Positions 51,179 to 60,905 of a DNA stretch of 64,000 nt are shown here, piece by piece. Every line of letters starts with the position of its first letter. Within the stretch, counting starts at the first letter, position 1. Below the pieces are notes generated by a model, which saw only the letters and a list, made by a program, of their open reading frames with translations, searched no databases and was not told where the DNA came from. The stretch is taken from NCBI GenBank assembly GCA_039028795.1, contig JBCCHJ010000003.1, positions 62,001 through 126,000 of the forward strand, given 5' to 3'. This DNA is from Thermohalobaculum sp039028795. Lineage in GTDB: Bacteria; Pseudomonadota; Alphaproteobacteria; Rhodobacterales; Rhodobacteraceae. The translations under genes were made by a program, and so were the position numbers.

Positions 51179-52130
51179 GATGGCGACCGTTTCTACCGTG
51201 CACACTTGGCGCCACGCCGAACTTCCTGCGGTAGGCCGTGGCGAAATTACTCTGGTGTCGGTAGCCGGAATGATATGCAGCTTCCGCGACGGACCAACCG
51301 CCCTGTTCCAGAAGCATACGCGCACGGTTCAGACGAAGATCACGCAGATACACAAACACCGGCAGACCAAAGGCTCGCGGAAACTTGTCCTTTAGGCTGG
51401 CCAGGCTCATACCTGCGACACGCGCAAGTTCTGACAATGAAAAATCATGGTCGGGGTGGGCATGCAGCGCGTCTTGAACGCGCTTTAGCTTTCGGTGATC
51501 AGTTGGGTTGAGATCGGTGCTGTGCATAGCTCCGTCCTGAGCCAGTGCTACCGCCAGTATCTCTAAGGATGCGCTTTCGATCATAAGCCGCGCGATACCG
51601 CCAGTGAGCGATGGATCAAGCAATTCATTGGCTAGCCAAGCCGCCCGGCCCGGCGCCGCTATCGGTTTGACCGAGGTTTTGCGCGTCGCCTTATCAACCA
51701 AATCAGCCACGGTTTCATCAGCCAGGTCTTCCGACCGAACCCGCAGCAGCATTCCGCGGTTCCTACCAGCGGCAGGAACTTCAGAGGCAAGTCGCTCGTT
51801 ATCGGCTGCAGCGACCAGGGCGGCACCACCCGCCGAAAGGTTGAGCCTGTGGTTGGAACCAAAGAGGCACTCTACCGGCGCACCATTGATGCCGATCGCT
51901 ACAGACAGAGACGGATCAACCTGGCCCTCGTGTACGCAACGACGTAGCGTTCTTAGGTCAGAGGCGCAGAGGCCGATGCCAACAGGCAGCGTCAAAAAAC
52001 CGATACGTCCCTCGAAGACCGGACCGCTTAACGCGCCGCGCGTAACCTCGAGATCCGAATAAGTATAGCCAAACTCACGTGCTGTGTTCGTGATATCATC
52101 AAGCGACAGGGTTCCTTCAGTCATCGTCAT
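51171..52130 (-). CDS. AraC-family transcriptional regulator, PchR/AlcR-like (319 aa)
   Basis: The C-terminal 100 residues form the AraC double helix-turn-helix (SLSELARVAGMSLASLKDKFPRAFGLPVFVYLRDLRLNRARMLLEQGGWSVAEAAYHSGYRHQSNFATAYRRKFGVAP). The N-terminal 200 residues resemble the ligand-sensing part of PchR, YbtA and AlcR, regulators that respond to siderophores. It lies 88 nt upstream of the TonB receptor on the same strand, and the gap carries an inverted repeat. A GGAAGGG site precedes the ATG at 52128-52130. Activation of the receptor is inferred. Confidence 0.92.
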   Translation of the reverse strand: MTMTEGTLSLDDITNTAREFGYTYSDLEVTRGALSGPVFEGRIGFLTLPVGIGLCASDLRTLRRCVHEGQVDPSLSVAIGINGAPVECLFGSNHRLNLSAGGAALVAAADNERLASEVPAAGRNRGMLLRVRSEDLADETVADLVDKATRKTSVKPIAAPGRAAWLANELLDPSLTGGIARLMIESASLEILAVALAQDGAMHSTDLNPTDHRKLKRVQDALHAHPDHDFSLSELARVAGMSLASLKDKFPRAFGLPVFVYLRDLRLNRARMLLEQGGWSVAEAAYHSGYRHQSNFATAYRRKFGVAPSVHGRNGRHRA

Positions 52131-52431
52131 TTCAAAGGTCCCTTCCGGCTTCGAACGCGGTTCGGTCCTTGGGGGTCATCCGCTTCGCTGCCAGCGGGCT
52201 GCTTTTAAAGACGATACCTAGGCAGGTTGACGGTAGCAGAACCGCATTCACCCGACAACGCAGCGGTCTTTCACAGTTCCTGGCGGGATGAATAACATTG
52301 GTAAAGCGAAGTGGCGGCAGATATTCGCGAGGTTTTTGCACCAGCGGAGTCCGCAATCATCCGCAACAGGGAAATTTTCATCGCTGAGGCGCGATTGTTG
52401 GCGATCGCGATGCGTCAGTTCGTTCCGACTG
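52131..52431. other. Intergenic region between the AraC gene and ccmH
   Basis: This is a 301-nt gap. It contains the ribosome site and probably the promoter of the AraC gene and the end of the ccmH transcript. I see no gene, RNA or strong hairpin. Confidence 0.4.
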
Positions 52432-52923
52432 CTAGTCCTTCAAAAGCTTTTCCAGCGCTGCCTGTTCTTCGGGTGATAGGGGTTCAGGCGCGGCTGGGTG
52501 TTGCGCCCGGATATAGCGCACGGATATCAACAAGCCGATCAGGAAGATAAAAGGACCTGCAAACCAAAGCGCCGCATTGGCTATGGAAAAAGGTGGTTTC
52601 AGCAGGACATATTCTCCGAACCTCTCGACCAGATAATCTTTCACCTGGGCGTCGCTATCCCCCGCAACCAAGCGTTCACGGACCAATAAGCGCAGATCTT
52701 TGGCCAATCCTGCATTGGAATCGTCAATACTTTCGTTCCGGCACACTAGGCAGCGAACTTCCTTCGAGATCTCGCGGGCCCGGGCTTCCAGAGCCGGATC
52801 ATCCAAGATCTCGTCGGGCTCGACGCCGTAGGCCGGGGCACCCGCCAGGATTGCCATAATTAGGAGTGCAAGTGGTCCCGCGCAGCGCAAAGTGGCGTTG
52901 ATCCAAACGCCTGCCTTGCGCAT
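52432..52923 (-). CDS. ccmH: Cytochrome c-type biogenesis protein CcmH (163 aa)
   Basis: CcmH is the membrane thiol-disulfide protein that reduces apocytochrome c cysteines for heme ligation. A signal segment (about 12-32), the redox motif LVCRNESIDDSNA near residue 60, and a C-terminal membrane helix (about 110-132) match the family. I chose the ATG at 52921-52923. The frame is open to 53118, and an ATG overlapping the ccmF stop at 53007 is an alternative, but its leader would be unusual. It follows ccmF on the same strand. Confidence 0.9.
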   Translation of the reverse strand: MRKAGVWINATLRCAGPLALLIMAILAGAPAYGVEPDEILDDPALEARAREISKEVRCLVCRNESIDDSNAGLAKDLRLLVRERLVAGDSDAQVKDYLVERFGEYVLLKPPFSIANAALWFAGPFIFLIGLLISVRYIRAQHPAAPEPLSPEEQAALEKLLKD

Positions 52924-53003
52924 CGCAATCACGATCTTATACGGCAGCATAAGGGGCGCCAATGGATCAAACTTTAAGAATTTCCTTCCCATTACACTCA
53001 GCA

Positions 53004-54977
53004 TCATTCTGCCGGTACGGCTGCGGCGCGTCTCGACGCGGCCCCAACCCGGTATCGCCTGTCTGTCAGGCTGATCAGTCCGCCAAAGGCCATGATCAAC
53101 GAACCGATCCAGATCCAATTCGCTAACGGCTTGTAATAGGACCTGACCGCCCAGGCACCGCTCGCGGCTCGATCGCCCAGCACTAGATAAACGTCACGGG
53201 TCAGGCCCGGATCGATCGCAGCCTCGGAGGTCGGAGTCCTTGTGACGGGATAGAACCGCTTCTCGGGTGCCAGTTGGAACTGTTCGGCGCCACCCTTCAT
53301 GACACTGAAGACCCCGCGCTGATAGCTGTAATTCGGGCCTTGGCCCTGTTCGACGCCCTGGAAGCTGATTTGATAGGGTCCAAGCGGGATCTGATCACCC
53401 GGATTGGCCAGGCGGATATCCTCAATTTCCCAGGCTGAAACGGCTGCGATGCCCATTACCGTCAGACCCAGCCCGGCATGTGCAACTGCCTTGCCCCAGT
53501 CCGCCCGCGGCAAACCGCCCAAGCGATCCAAAGCTTTGGTCCAGGCAACGCGGCCAAAGCCGGCCCGTTCAATCAACTCGGCCAGTGATCCAAAGATCAG
53601 CCATGCTGCGAGCGCGATCCCAACAGGCGCTAAAAGCGCCGTCCCGGATTGCAGACCCAATGTGATCCCGCCCAGGGCCAATGCCAGGGCTCCAGCCCAC
53701 CAGAGTCGGCCCATCACTTTGGCCGCGTCTCCCCGTTTCCATGGCATCAGAGCGCCCAGGGGAAGGGCCAAGCAGAGTATCACCATGAACGGCGTGAAGG
53801 TCAGGTCGAAGAATGGCGCCCCAACTGAAATTTTTGCACCATCGAAGAATTCACGTACCAGCGGTGCCAGCGTCCCAGTGAAGACGATGGCGGTGGCAAC
53901 AGCCAGAAGCAGGTTGTTCAGGATCAGCGCGCCTTCCCGGCTGATCGGCTGGAAGACGCCTTCAGACCGCAGTGATGGTGCGCGCCAGGCGTAAAGCGTC
54001 AGTGATCCGACGATCGCGATGCCAAGGATGGCCAGAACAAAAACGCCGCGTTCCGGGTCAGTTGCAAATGCATGGACCGAAGTGATGATCCCAGATCTGA
54101 CAATAAAGGTTCCTATCAGTGAAAGCGAAAAAGCCAGGATCGCCAGAAGGATGGTCCATGACTTCAGGGCTGAACGTTTCTCCACCACAATGGCAGAATG
54201 CAGCAGAGCCGCCGCGACCAGCCACGGCATGAAGCTGGCATTCTCGACCGGATCCCAAAACCACCAGCCGCCCCAGCCAAGCTCATAATACGCCCAATAG
54301 GACCCCAGCGCGATGCCGATTGTTAGGTTGATCCAGGCCGCCAGGGTCCAAGGTCGGACCCAACGGGCCCAGGCGGCGTCGACCCGGCCTTCGATCAAAG
54401 CCGCCACTGCGAAAGAGAATGACATCGAAAGCCCGACATAGCCCAGATACAAAAATGGCGGATGGATCGCCAAGCCGATGTCTTGCAGCAGTGGGTTCAA
54501 TTCAGCCCCGTCCAGCGGCACGTCGACCAAGCGCGCAAATGGGTTCGAGGTGAACAGAATGAAAAGATAAAAGGCGACGGAGATCATCGCTTGCACCGCC
54601 AGGGCACGCGCTTTTAAGGGCAGCGGCAAATCGCGCCCGAACGCCGCTACTGTGGCACCAAAAATTGCCAGGATCAGCACCCATAGCAACATCGAGCCTT
54701 CATGGTTTCCCCAGGTCGCAGAGACTTTGAAGACTGTCGGCATAAGCGAGTTCGAATGCGTCGCCACCAGGCGCACGGAAAAATCCGATACGACAAATGC
54801 ATGCATCAACGCCGCAAAGGAAAGACCGACCAGCGCGAATTGGATCAGCGCTGCGCCTGAGGCGACCCGCATCCAATCCGCCCATCCGCGCGCCGCACCG
54901 AAAAGTGGAATGGTCATCTGCACCGCGGCTACCACCAGCGCCAGGATCAGTGCAAAATGTCCAAGTTCAGATACCAT
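53004..54977 (-). CDS. ccmF: Heme lyase subunit CcmF (657 aa)
   Basis: This large polytopic membrane protein joins heme to apocytochrome c together with CcmH and CcmI. The WWD-type heme-handling motif GWGGWWFWDPVENASFMPWL is present, and about 14 hydrophobic segments span the sequence. The ATG at 54975-54977 gives the normal start MVSELGHFALILAL. The longer frame to 55037 overlaps the divergent nucleotidyltransferase gene. It is followed by ccmH. Confidence 0.96.
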   Translation of the reverse strand: MVSELGHFALILALVVAAVQMTIPLFGAARGWADWMRVASGAALIQFALVGLSFAALMHAFVVSDFSVRLVATHSNSLMPTVFKVSATWGNHEGSMLLWVLILAIFGATVAAFGRDLPLPLKARALAVQAMISVAFYLFILFTSNPFARLVDVPLDGAELNPLLQDIGLAIHPPFLYLGYVGLSMSFSFAVAALIEGRVDAAWARWVRPWTLAAWINLTIGIALGSYWAYYELGWGGWWFWDPVENASFMPWLVAAALLHSAIVVEKRSALKSWTILLAILAFSLSLIGTFIVRSGIITSVHAFATDPERGVFVLAILGIAIVGSLTLYAWRAPSLRSEGVFQPISREGALILNNLLLAVATAIVFTGTLAPLVREFFDGAKISVGAPFFDLTFTPFMVILCLALPLGALMPWKRGDAAKVMGRLWWAGALALALGGITLGLQSGTALLAPVGIALAAWLIFGSLAELIERAGFGRVAWTKALDRLGGLPRADWGKAVAHAGLGLTVMGIAAVSAWEIEDIRLANPGDQIPLGPYQISFQGVEQGQGPNYSYQRGVFSVMKGGAEQFQLAPEKRFYPVTRTPTSEAAIDPGLTRDVYLVLGDRAASGAWAVRSYYKPLANWIWIGSLIMAFGGLISLTDRRYRVGAASRRAAAVPAE

Positions 54978-55031
54978 TTGGGCCTGCCTATCCGGTCGGT
55001 GATTAATATAGTGACAGAGCTGGGTCAGACC

Positions 55032-55472
55032 ATGCAAGGCGTTGGGATGTCACGGAGCCAAAGTGAACATTTCTTGGAGACCCTCAGGTTCTGGTGCCGG
55101 GGTCAGTGCGATATCACTGCGGTCGCAAAGGTCGGATCGTATGCGCGGGGTGATCCCAGGCCAGACAGCGATATCGACATAGTCCTGATTTGCGAGGATC
55201 CCAAAGCACGTCATTTGCACCGCGAATGGATTGCTGAATTCGGAGAAGCGACAACAATCCGGCACGCAGATTACGGATTGGTACAATCGCTGCATATCGA
55301 TTTTCGAGACTATGGGAAGGTGGAGTTTGGCCTGACCAATCTAGAGTGGCTTACACCGCCGATTGATGAAAAAACCAAAGACGTCATGCGCGGTGGGATC
55401 GTGTCTGTCTTTGACCCCAAGCGATTGATTGACCGGGTGCTCAGGTCATTGGATCAAAGCGGCTCTTCATGA
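55032..55472 (+). CDS. Minimal nucleotidyltransferase domain protein (146 aa)
   Basis: This is a stand-alone nucleotidyltransferase with the motif KVGSYARGDPRPDSDIDIVLI, where SDID gives the catalytic acidic pair. The third acidic position may be in HIDFRDYGKVEFG. Small proteins of this type include MNT-type toxin-antitoxin partners, but no HEPN partner gene is adjacent. The start is uncertain: 55032 is used here, and 55047 has a better ribosome site. Its 3' end overlaps the convergent gene at 55454-56245 by 19 nt. Confidence 0.8.
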   Translation: MQGVGMSRSQSEHFLETLRFWCRGQCDITAVAKVGSYARGDPRPDSDIDIVLICEDPKARHLHREWIAEFGEATTIRHADYGLVQSLHIDFRDYGKVEFGLTNLEWLTPPIDEKTKDVMRGGIVSVFDPKRLIDRVLRSLDQSGSS

Positions 55473-56245
55473 GACCTACCATACTTGGCCCGGTACAGCT
55501 CCTTTGCCTGGCCGACCCAGTTGTCGCGCACGACGCGGCCGGGAAACGCCTCGATGGCCTCGTTCACCCAGTCGACATCGGCATCCGAGAAGTTTGCAAT
55601 CTGGTGGAACAGGTAGACGCCCTTGTCATTCAGCACGCCCTCCATGACTCTGCCGACACCTTTGATTTCTTTCAGATCGTCAACTTCAGTGGGTCGTTCG
55701 GTCAACAGAGAAGTCGGTGCGGGTTTCGGCGTGGCTTCAGGCTCATTGGTGACAATTGGCTCTGGCTCCGGCTCTGGCTCTGAAGTTTCTTCGTCATCCA
55801 GTCCAGAAATGCGAAGGTCGACATCTCCGTTTCCAAATAGACGCCAGCCACTCGCTGACGGCATTTCATCTTCTGCGGCGTCAAAATCGATCTCCGCATC
55901 CAGCACATCGTCAGTTGCGTCGCCGTCATCTTCCTCCGCCCCTTCACCGGGGTCATCGTCCACCGAGGCCTCGATATTGCCCAGCCGAGCCTTCAGGCTG
56001 GCCACCTCGTCCTTAGACCGTTCCAAAGAAAGTTCGAGTCGCTTGCGCTGACGCTGGCACTCTTCCAACTGCGACTTCGGCGATGAATCACCGTCCATTG
56101 ACGTACGGACCGAGGCGACGCCTTCCGTGCGCGCCTTCTCCAGCTTGCGATGAAGTCCCCAGCCCCACGCCAAGTAACCCAGCAAAAACCCAATCAGGGT
56201 GGCAATGGCCAAGTAGACCAGAATTTCGATCATCAATTGCAGCAT
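55454..56245 (-). CDS. Membrane-anchored protein with coiled coil and C-terminal HhH-like domain (263 aa)
   Basis: A transmembrane helix (about 5-27) is followed by a coiled-coil region (about 58-90), a long acidic Glu/Pro-rich linker and a C-terminal helix-hairpin-helix-like domain (about 190-258: VDDLKEIKGVGRVMEGVLNDKGVYLFHQIANFSDADVDWV). Such HhH ends are shared with some ribosomal and NADH-dehydrogenase-associated proteins. It follows the OmpA-family gene by 26 nt on the same strand, a pairing common in Rhodobacteraceae. The function may be envelope-related or nucleoid-related and is not known. Confidence 0.8.
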   Translation of the reverse strand: MLQLMIEILVYLAIATLIGFLLGYLAWGWGLHRKLEKARTEGVASVRTSMDGDSSPKSQLEECQRQRKRLELSLERSKDEVASLKARLGNIEASVDDDPGEGAEEDDGDATDDVLDAEIDFDAAEDEMPSASGWRLFGNGDVDLRISGLDDEETSEPEPEPEPIVTNEPEATPKPAPTSLLTERPTEVDDLKEIKGVGRVMEGVLNDKGVYLFHQIANFSDADVDWVNEAIEAFPGRVVRDNWVGQAKELYRAKYGRSHEEPL

Positions 56246-56271
56246 CAGGTCTTCATCCTTCCCTGCCCCGC

Positions 56272-58467
56272 TCAGCCGTCACTTTCGGACCATTCAAAGG
56301 TGATCCTGCGGTTTTCGGCGCGGCCCTCGGCCGTGTCATTCGATGCAATTGGCTGTGCCTCCCCAAATCCTGTGGCTTGCATCGCATCGGGCCGAACGCC
56401 GCGATCAATCATGGCCTGCACAACTGCTTCTGCGCGCTGTTCGCTGAGCTTTTGATTATTTTCGTCATTTCCAACCGAGTCCGTATGCCCGCCGATTTCC
56501 AGACGGATGACTGAGCTGTTCAGACACCTGACCGAAACGGAGGCCAAACGGTTCAGCAGTGCCCTACCACTTTGATCGATTTCAGCCGAACCAGTGACGA
56601 AATTGATCTTATCGTCCGAAAGGGCGGCATCGACCTCTTGTTTGCATCTACCAATCGATATCGGGAAATCGACATCGGGCAGCCAATATCCGCGGCGAAA
56701 GCTCTCGGATTGCCCGGAACTCAGATTGGACCGGCGATCACCTTCGTTTGCCTCTGTTACGTCGGCAGTCATGTCCAGAGCCCAGCCGTCTTGCAACTTG
56801 GCATCAATCCAAGCCTCGGCTTCGTCCGGCTCATACCCGGGCAGCAATGTGCCATTCAGCGCCATCGAGCCGGCAGCAACCTCGGCATTGACAGTATCGA
56901 ACAACATGAGGCCGTCGCCCAAGGCTGTCATGCCATTCAACCAGGCCTTCGCATCGCCCTCTCCGCCACCGGTTAGGCCATCGCCGCCTGCATCATCGCC
57001 AAAGGCGTCAAGAACGTCTTCCGGTGCCAAACCCTGCGGAAGGACACCACTGATCGCAATCTGACTATCACGCTTCGAAATGATGACAGCCGCAAGTGGT
57101 GCGAGTTCCTGAAACACAACGCTCAGATTCCATGACGGGTCCAGAACCGTACGCAGGGATGCCTCGGACCCAGAAGCGCTGAAGCCGCGCTTCAAAACGC
57201 CATCGATCGACACGTTTCGCCCAAAAATCCGCGCAGTGGCGGACTGGAACCGCGGCAAGACTATGGACAGTCCTTCCAACGGTTTGGACCAGTTCTGTTC
57301 CAGCGTCTCTTCCGATTCCTGCAATCCAGAAATATCGACCCCTGGTAAGGCGGCAAACATCATCGCCTTCGGCATTCCCTTAGGAAGAACCCCGCTGGCC
57401 ACCGTCGAGCCATCCGGCCGCAATGTCACAGTCATATCGCCGGGTGGAGTTGGATTCAAAACGCTGACTTCCGTGGTCCAAACTTCGCCGACAAGCGGAT
57501 CCAACCTTGCGCGGTCCGCATCGGTTTGAACCACGCCTGAAAGGCTGACGTCCAGACCGGCAACCGACAGTACCCCATTGTCCATGGCTTGAAGCGCCTC
57601 AAGCCCCTGTTTGACGCGGCTCGGCCAGTCGGCATCGGGCATTCCGGCAGCAACAGTCAGATCACCGGCAGTAGGTTGGCCGGATAGTGCCTCGGCCAGC
57701 GCCAGAATTTCGGTTTTTGTCTGATCATCAGGAGCGTGGCCTTCGACCAGGATCGACCCATCTGGCGCCTTCATCGCATTGAAGAGGAAACCTTCCGGGG
57801 GCGGTGCGCCCGTTACGTCAACCCACCACTCGCCCATTGGCGCAGCAGCAACCAGTGCCGCGATCTCGTCAACTGCAACCTTATCCCGCGCATCACCAGT
57901 CAGTGTGACCGCTTTGTCGACAATCTTCAGCGACCCGGACGTCATCTTGGCAAGCGCCTTTAGACCAGTCCGGGGCAACGCCGCCCAGTCGCCTTCAGGT
58001 ACGCCGGAGGCGAGGACCACATTTCCAGCCACTTTTGCACCATCCGCAGCACTTTCCGCATCAGCAAAAACAGCGTCTCTGACGTCTGCCCGCGGCACAT
58101 ACCCAGAAAGTTCGATCGCCCCACCATCGGCTTTGACGGCGGAAAACGTGAAGGGCGAGGCGACAGACAAGATCTCTATATTGTCCGTCAGGCGGCCCAA
58201 AAGATACACCTGCGATGCCCTGGCCAGGATGGCATCCCGCACGGCTTGGCTGCTGACTTCGCCGGTCAGCGTGACGTTTCGACCATCGGTCATCACCGTG
58301 ACGGCATCCAGGGCGGGATCTGCGATCGCCGACTTAACGCCGGTATCCACAATGGCTTGTATCTGCGGCGCTCCCAGTGCCTTGGAGTTGTTCGTCCCCA
58401 GCTTAACGGTGTGCCAAGCCAACCCGCAGAGGGCAGCGAGAAGCACCAGGATCAATAGGAAACGCAT
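56272..58467 (-). CDS. OmpA-family protein with tandem BON-like repeats (731 aa)
   Basis: An N-terminal membrane segment (about 1-20) is followed by many BON-like repeats (recurring VTLTGEV, IELSGYVP, ILVEGHAP and VTVASGVLP blocks) and a C-terminal OmpA peptidoglycan-binding domain (about 610-731: INFVTGSAEIDQSGRALLNRLA...LEIGGHTDSVGNDENNQKLSEQRAEAV...GFGEAQPIASN). I chose the ATG at 58465-58467, because the longer frame to 58566 is not signal-like. It likely tethers the inner membrane to the cell wall. It is followed by the HhH protein gene. Confidence 0.88.
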   Translation of the reverse strand: MRFLLILVLLAALCGLAWHTVKLGTNNSKALGAPQIQAIVDTGVKSAIADPALDAVTVMTDGRNVTLTGEVSSQAVRDAILARASQVYLLGRLTDNIEILSVASPFTFSAVKADGGAIELSGYVPRADVRDAVFADAESAADGAKVAGNVVLASGVPEGDWAALPRTGLKALAKMTSGSLKIVDKAVTLTGDARDKVAVDEIAALVAAAPMGEWWVDVTGAPPPEGFLFNAMKAPDGSILVEGHAPDDQTKTEILALAEALSGQPTAGDLTVAAGMPDADWPSRVKQGLEALQAMDNGVLSVAGLDVSLSGVVQTDADRARLDPLVGEVWTTEVSVLNPTPPGDMTVTLRPDGSTVASGVLPKGMPKAMMFAALPGVDISGLQESEETLEQNWSKPLEGLSIVLPRFQSATARIFGRNVSIDGVLKRGFSASGSEASLRTVLDPSWNLSVVFQELAPLAAVIISKRDSQIAISGVLPQGLAPEDVLDAFGDDAGGDGLTGGGEGDAKAWLNGMTALGDGLMLFDTVNAEVAAGSMALNGTLLPGYEPDEAEAWIDAKLQDGWALDMTADVTEANEGDRRSNLSSGQSESFRRGYWLPDVDFPISIGRCKQEVDAALSDDKINFVTGSAEIDQSGRALLNRLASVSVRCLNSSVIRLEIGGHTDSVGNDENNQKLSEQRAEAVVQAMIDRGVRPDAMQATGFGEAQPIASNDTAEGRAENRRITFEWSESDG

Positions 58468-58738
58468 CTGCTCTGGCCCGTTCTTCCAAATTTGGCGCAG
58501 CGGGTGCGCGCCCCCAGTTTCACCCGCCGACCTCTTAGATTTGCAATTTAGAACTTTTGCCCGCAATCGGTAAACAAAATCATGGACCTATGGCGGTGGT
58601 TCTCGGGTATTTTCCCCAAAAACGTGTCCATCCGCTGACAAAGTTTTGTTTGAGTTGTGCTGACTGGATTGATCTTGGCGGACTTCTATCTGACCGTTCA
58701 GCAAGATAGACTGCAGTGCCGGATCAGGAGATGAGTGA

Positions 58739-59563
58739 ATGAGCCAAAGATTTGCGTATCCGCTGGTGGCATTGCTGCTCTGCAGTTGCACCAAACCGGC
58801 ATCGGCTCAGCTTGAAAATTTCGTCGAGGTCTGTGGTGACGTCAAGGCAAGCGCCAGCGATGTCGTCAACGCCTGCCAACGGGCGCTGGGAACGGGTAAG
58901 CTATCGAAGCGGGCAGAGGCGCAAGTCCGGACGAATTTGGGCGTCGCGCTTTACGATCTGACGCGGTATCGCGAAGCGGTCGATGAATACAGTGCCGCCG
59001 TTCAGGCTGAACCAGGTTTGATCGCAGCATATCTGAACCGGGCCCGAGCCAATGAAAAGTTGGGCCTGCTGCGCGAAGCGGTCGCGGATTATGCCGAGGT
59101 TTTGCGTCTGGACCCGAATTCGGCTGACGCCTATGTCGGACGCGGTGCAATGTTGCTGAGCAACGGCGATCCGGCCCGCGCGGTTGGCGATTTGAACCGG
59201 GCAATCACATTAGAGCCCGGCTGGATCTCACCTTACTTCAACCGCGGTCTGGCCTATCTGCAATTGAGGGATTACGGGCGGTCAGAGCTGGACTTTTCAA
59301 CCGTGATCAGCCGCAATTCCCAGGATGCAGGCGCTTTTTTAAACCGCGGCCGGGCGCGGGCCGCGTTGGGAAATCAGGCGGCTGCGTCGGACTTTGATCA
59401 GGCCTTGGCCTTGGCACCTGAATGGGGCGGTGCCTGGTTCGCGCGCGGTCGATACCGCGACCAGCTGGGGCAACGTGATGCTGCGAACGGCGATTTTATC
59501 CGGGCGTTCGAACTGGGCTATCCTGATCCTTGGCTGCAAAAGCGAATTCGCGAGATCAACTAA
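58739..59563 (+). CDS. Exported TPR-repeat protein, possible lipoprotein (274 aa)
   Basis: A signal sequence (MSQRFAYPLVALLLCSC) ends in cysteines that could be a lipobox, so the protein may be a lipoprotein. About five to six tetratricopeptide repeats follow (GVALYDLTRYREAVDEYSAAVQAEP, RARANEKLGLLREAVADYAEVLRLDP, and so on). TPR proteins act as scaffolds for protein complexes. The partner is unknown. A CAGGAG site precedes the ATG at 58739. It is convergent with xerD. Confidence 0.85.
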   Translation: MSQRFAYPLVALLLCSCTKPASAQLENFVEVCGDVKASASDVVNACQRALGTGKLSKRAEAQVRTNLGVALYDLTRYREAVDEYSAAVQAEPGLIAAYLNRARANEKLGLLREAVADYAEVLRLDPNSADAYVGRGAMLLSNGDPARAVGDLNRAITLEPGWISPYFNRGLAYLQLRDYGRSELDFSTVISRNSQDAGAFLNRGRARAALGNQAAASDFDQALALAPEWGGAWFARGRYRDQLGQRDAANGDFIRAFELGYPDPWLQKRIREIN

Positions 59564-59636
59564 CAGAACGCACTCGCTAGCCTTGCCCAGCAAGATGATT
59601 TTGCGGGAAAGACGCGGAGGTTCAGAACAATTCCGG

Positions 59637-60563
59637 TCAAGGCCCACTTTGTTTCGCCAGGGGATGGTTTTCCAGCACCAGAGATTTAAGCCTCTCGTCC
59701 AAAACATGGGTGTATATCTCGGTCGTCGAAATGTCCGCATGGCCCAGCAACGTTTGAATCGACCGCAGATCCGCGCCATTGGCCAAAAGATGCGTCGCAA
59801 AGGCATGCCGCAGCGTATGTGGAGAGATTGTCGATGGATCCAGACCGGCCGCCAAAGCCAGGTCTTTTAGCGCCAAGAAGAATGCAGCCCTAGTCAGATG
59901 TCCCGACTTGCCGCGCGACGGAAAGAGGAACGGAGAAGCCCGGCCACCGTTTTCAACGGTCTTCGCCTCATCGCCGTCCCGGATCCCCAACCAATCGCTC
60001 AATGCCTGTTTGGCTGGCCGTGATAGGGGAACCATCCGTTCACGGCCGCCTTTGCCGCGTACCAGCACCATACGCGGATCGCCCCGAACCGCAGCGGCAG
60101 GCAGACTGACCAGTTCCGTCACCCTGAGGCCGGTCGCATAAAGCAGCTCCATCAGGCATCGCATCCGCACCTGCTTCGATCCTCTCGGGCGAGCCACGGC
60201 GTCCATTAATCGGGTAACATGGTCCTCGCTGAGCGTTCTGGGCAGCTTTTGCCCCCGGGTGGGCCCTGATATCGCATTCGCTGGATTGTCCGACCGCCAG
60301 CCCTCGGCATAGGCAAAGCGATAGAACTGCCGGATTGAGGACAGTCGCCGGGCACGCGTTGCGGGCGACAGACCAGCCGCGTCAAGATCTACCAGGTAAG
60401 CTTCAATCACCGGACGTGTGGCAATATCCAAGCTTTCGCCCTGTGCATTTAGCCAACCGACAAAATGCTCCAGATCACGGCGATAGCTTTGGATTGTGTT
60501 CTCTGCCGCGCCCCGTTCGGCATTCTGGGCATCCAGGAAAATTTCAATCCAGTGCTTGGTCAC
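59637..60563 (-). CDS. xerD: Tyrosine recombinase XerD (308 aa)
   Basis: This tyrosine recombinase resolves chromosome dimers at dif together with XerC. The N-terminal SAM-like domain (about 1-95) and the catalytic domain carry R147 (ATGLRVTEL), K171, H249 and R252 (HTLRHAF), H275 (GHADIS) and the nucleophile Y284 (TTEIYTHV). The sequence is more XerD-like than XerC-like, but the distinction is by eye. A 47-aa membrane protein gene lies 13 nt upstream on the same strand. Confidence 0.92.
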   Translation of the reverse strand: MTKHWIEIFLDAQNAERGAAENTIQSYRRDLEHFVGWLNAQGESLDIATRPVIEAYLVDLDAAGLSPATRARRLSSIRQFYRFAYAEGWRSDNPANAISGPTRGQKLPRTLSEDHVTRLMDAVARPRGSKQVRMRCLMELLYATGLRVTELVSLPAAAVRGDPRMVLVRGKGGRERMVPLSRPAKQALSDWLGIRDGDEAKTVENGGRASPFLFPSRGKSGHLTRAAFFLALKDLALAAGLDPSTISPHTLRHAFATHLLANGADLRSIQTLLGHADISTTEIYTHVLDERLKSLVLENHPLAKQSGP

Positions 60564-60576
60564 TGCATACCCGACC

Positions 60577-60720
60577 CTACTGGCCGCCCGAATTGGGCGC
60601 TTTCAGGTCAACGATGATTTCCTTCGTGGGCGGCGGTAGGTCCGCCAACATTGCATAGGCCGAAAGGCCCAGCAGCGCCAAAATAGCGAACCGGAACAAA
60701 TATTTCAGAGCACGCCACAT
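60577..60720 (-). CDS. 47-aa single-pass membrane protein upstream of xerD
   Basis: The ATG at 60718-60720 follows CAGGAGA by 8 nt. The frame extends upstream to 60777, but that part is not needed. The product has one transmembrane helix (about 7-26) and a short tail (LADLPPPTKEIIVDLKAP). It precedes xerD by 13 nt and is divergent from aroK. The family is unknown. Similar short proteins occur next to xerD in relatives as far as I recall. Confidence 0.65.
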   Translation of the reverse strand: MWRALKYLFRFAILALLGLSAYAMLADLPPPTKEIIVDLKAPNSGGQ

Positions 60721-60905
60721 CGCGCAATCTCCTGCCTCTGGGCTTCTCTTTCCTTGGGACACGGCGTGATTTTGCAACGCCCCCGCACCAAGATTTCGGC
60801 CCTCCCGTTAGGGTTGTGCGCTGACACTATCCTATTCACTGTGTCTTGCGCAATTGTGCTAGAGCAATTTGCAGAATCAAAAAAAGTGGGGCGTGACAGA
60901 TTTCT

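Noticed and set aside
52132..52356. 74-residue minus-strand frame between araC and ccmH
   Set aside because: No ribosome site, no family pattern and basic low-quality composition; it looks like a chance frame.
58588..58794. 68-residue minus-strand frame between the OmpA and TPR genes
   Set aside because: It overlaps the signal-peptide region of the TPR gene on the other strand and is not protein-like.
59637..60563. Phage integrase
   Set aside because: The sequence is a standard XerC/XerD-length recombinase in a housekeeping setting with aroK and aroB and no phage genes.
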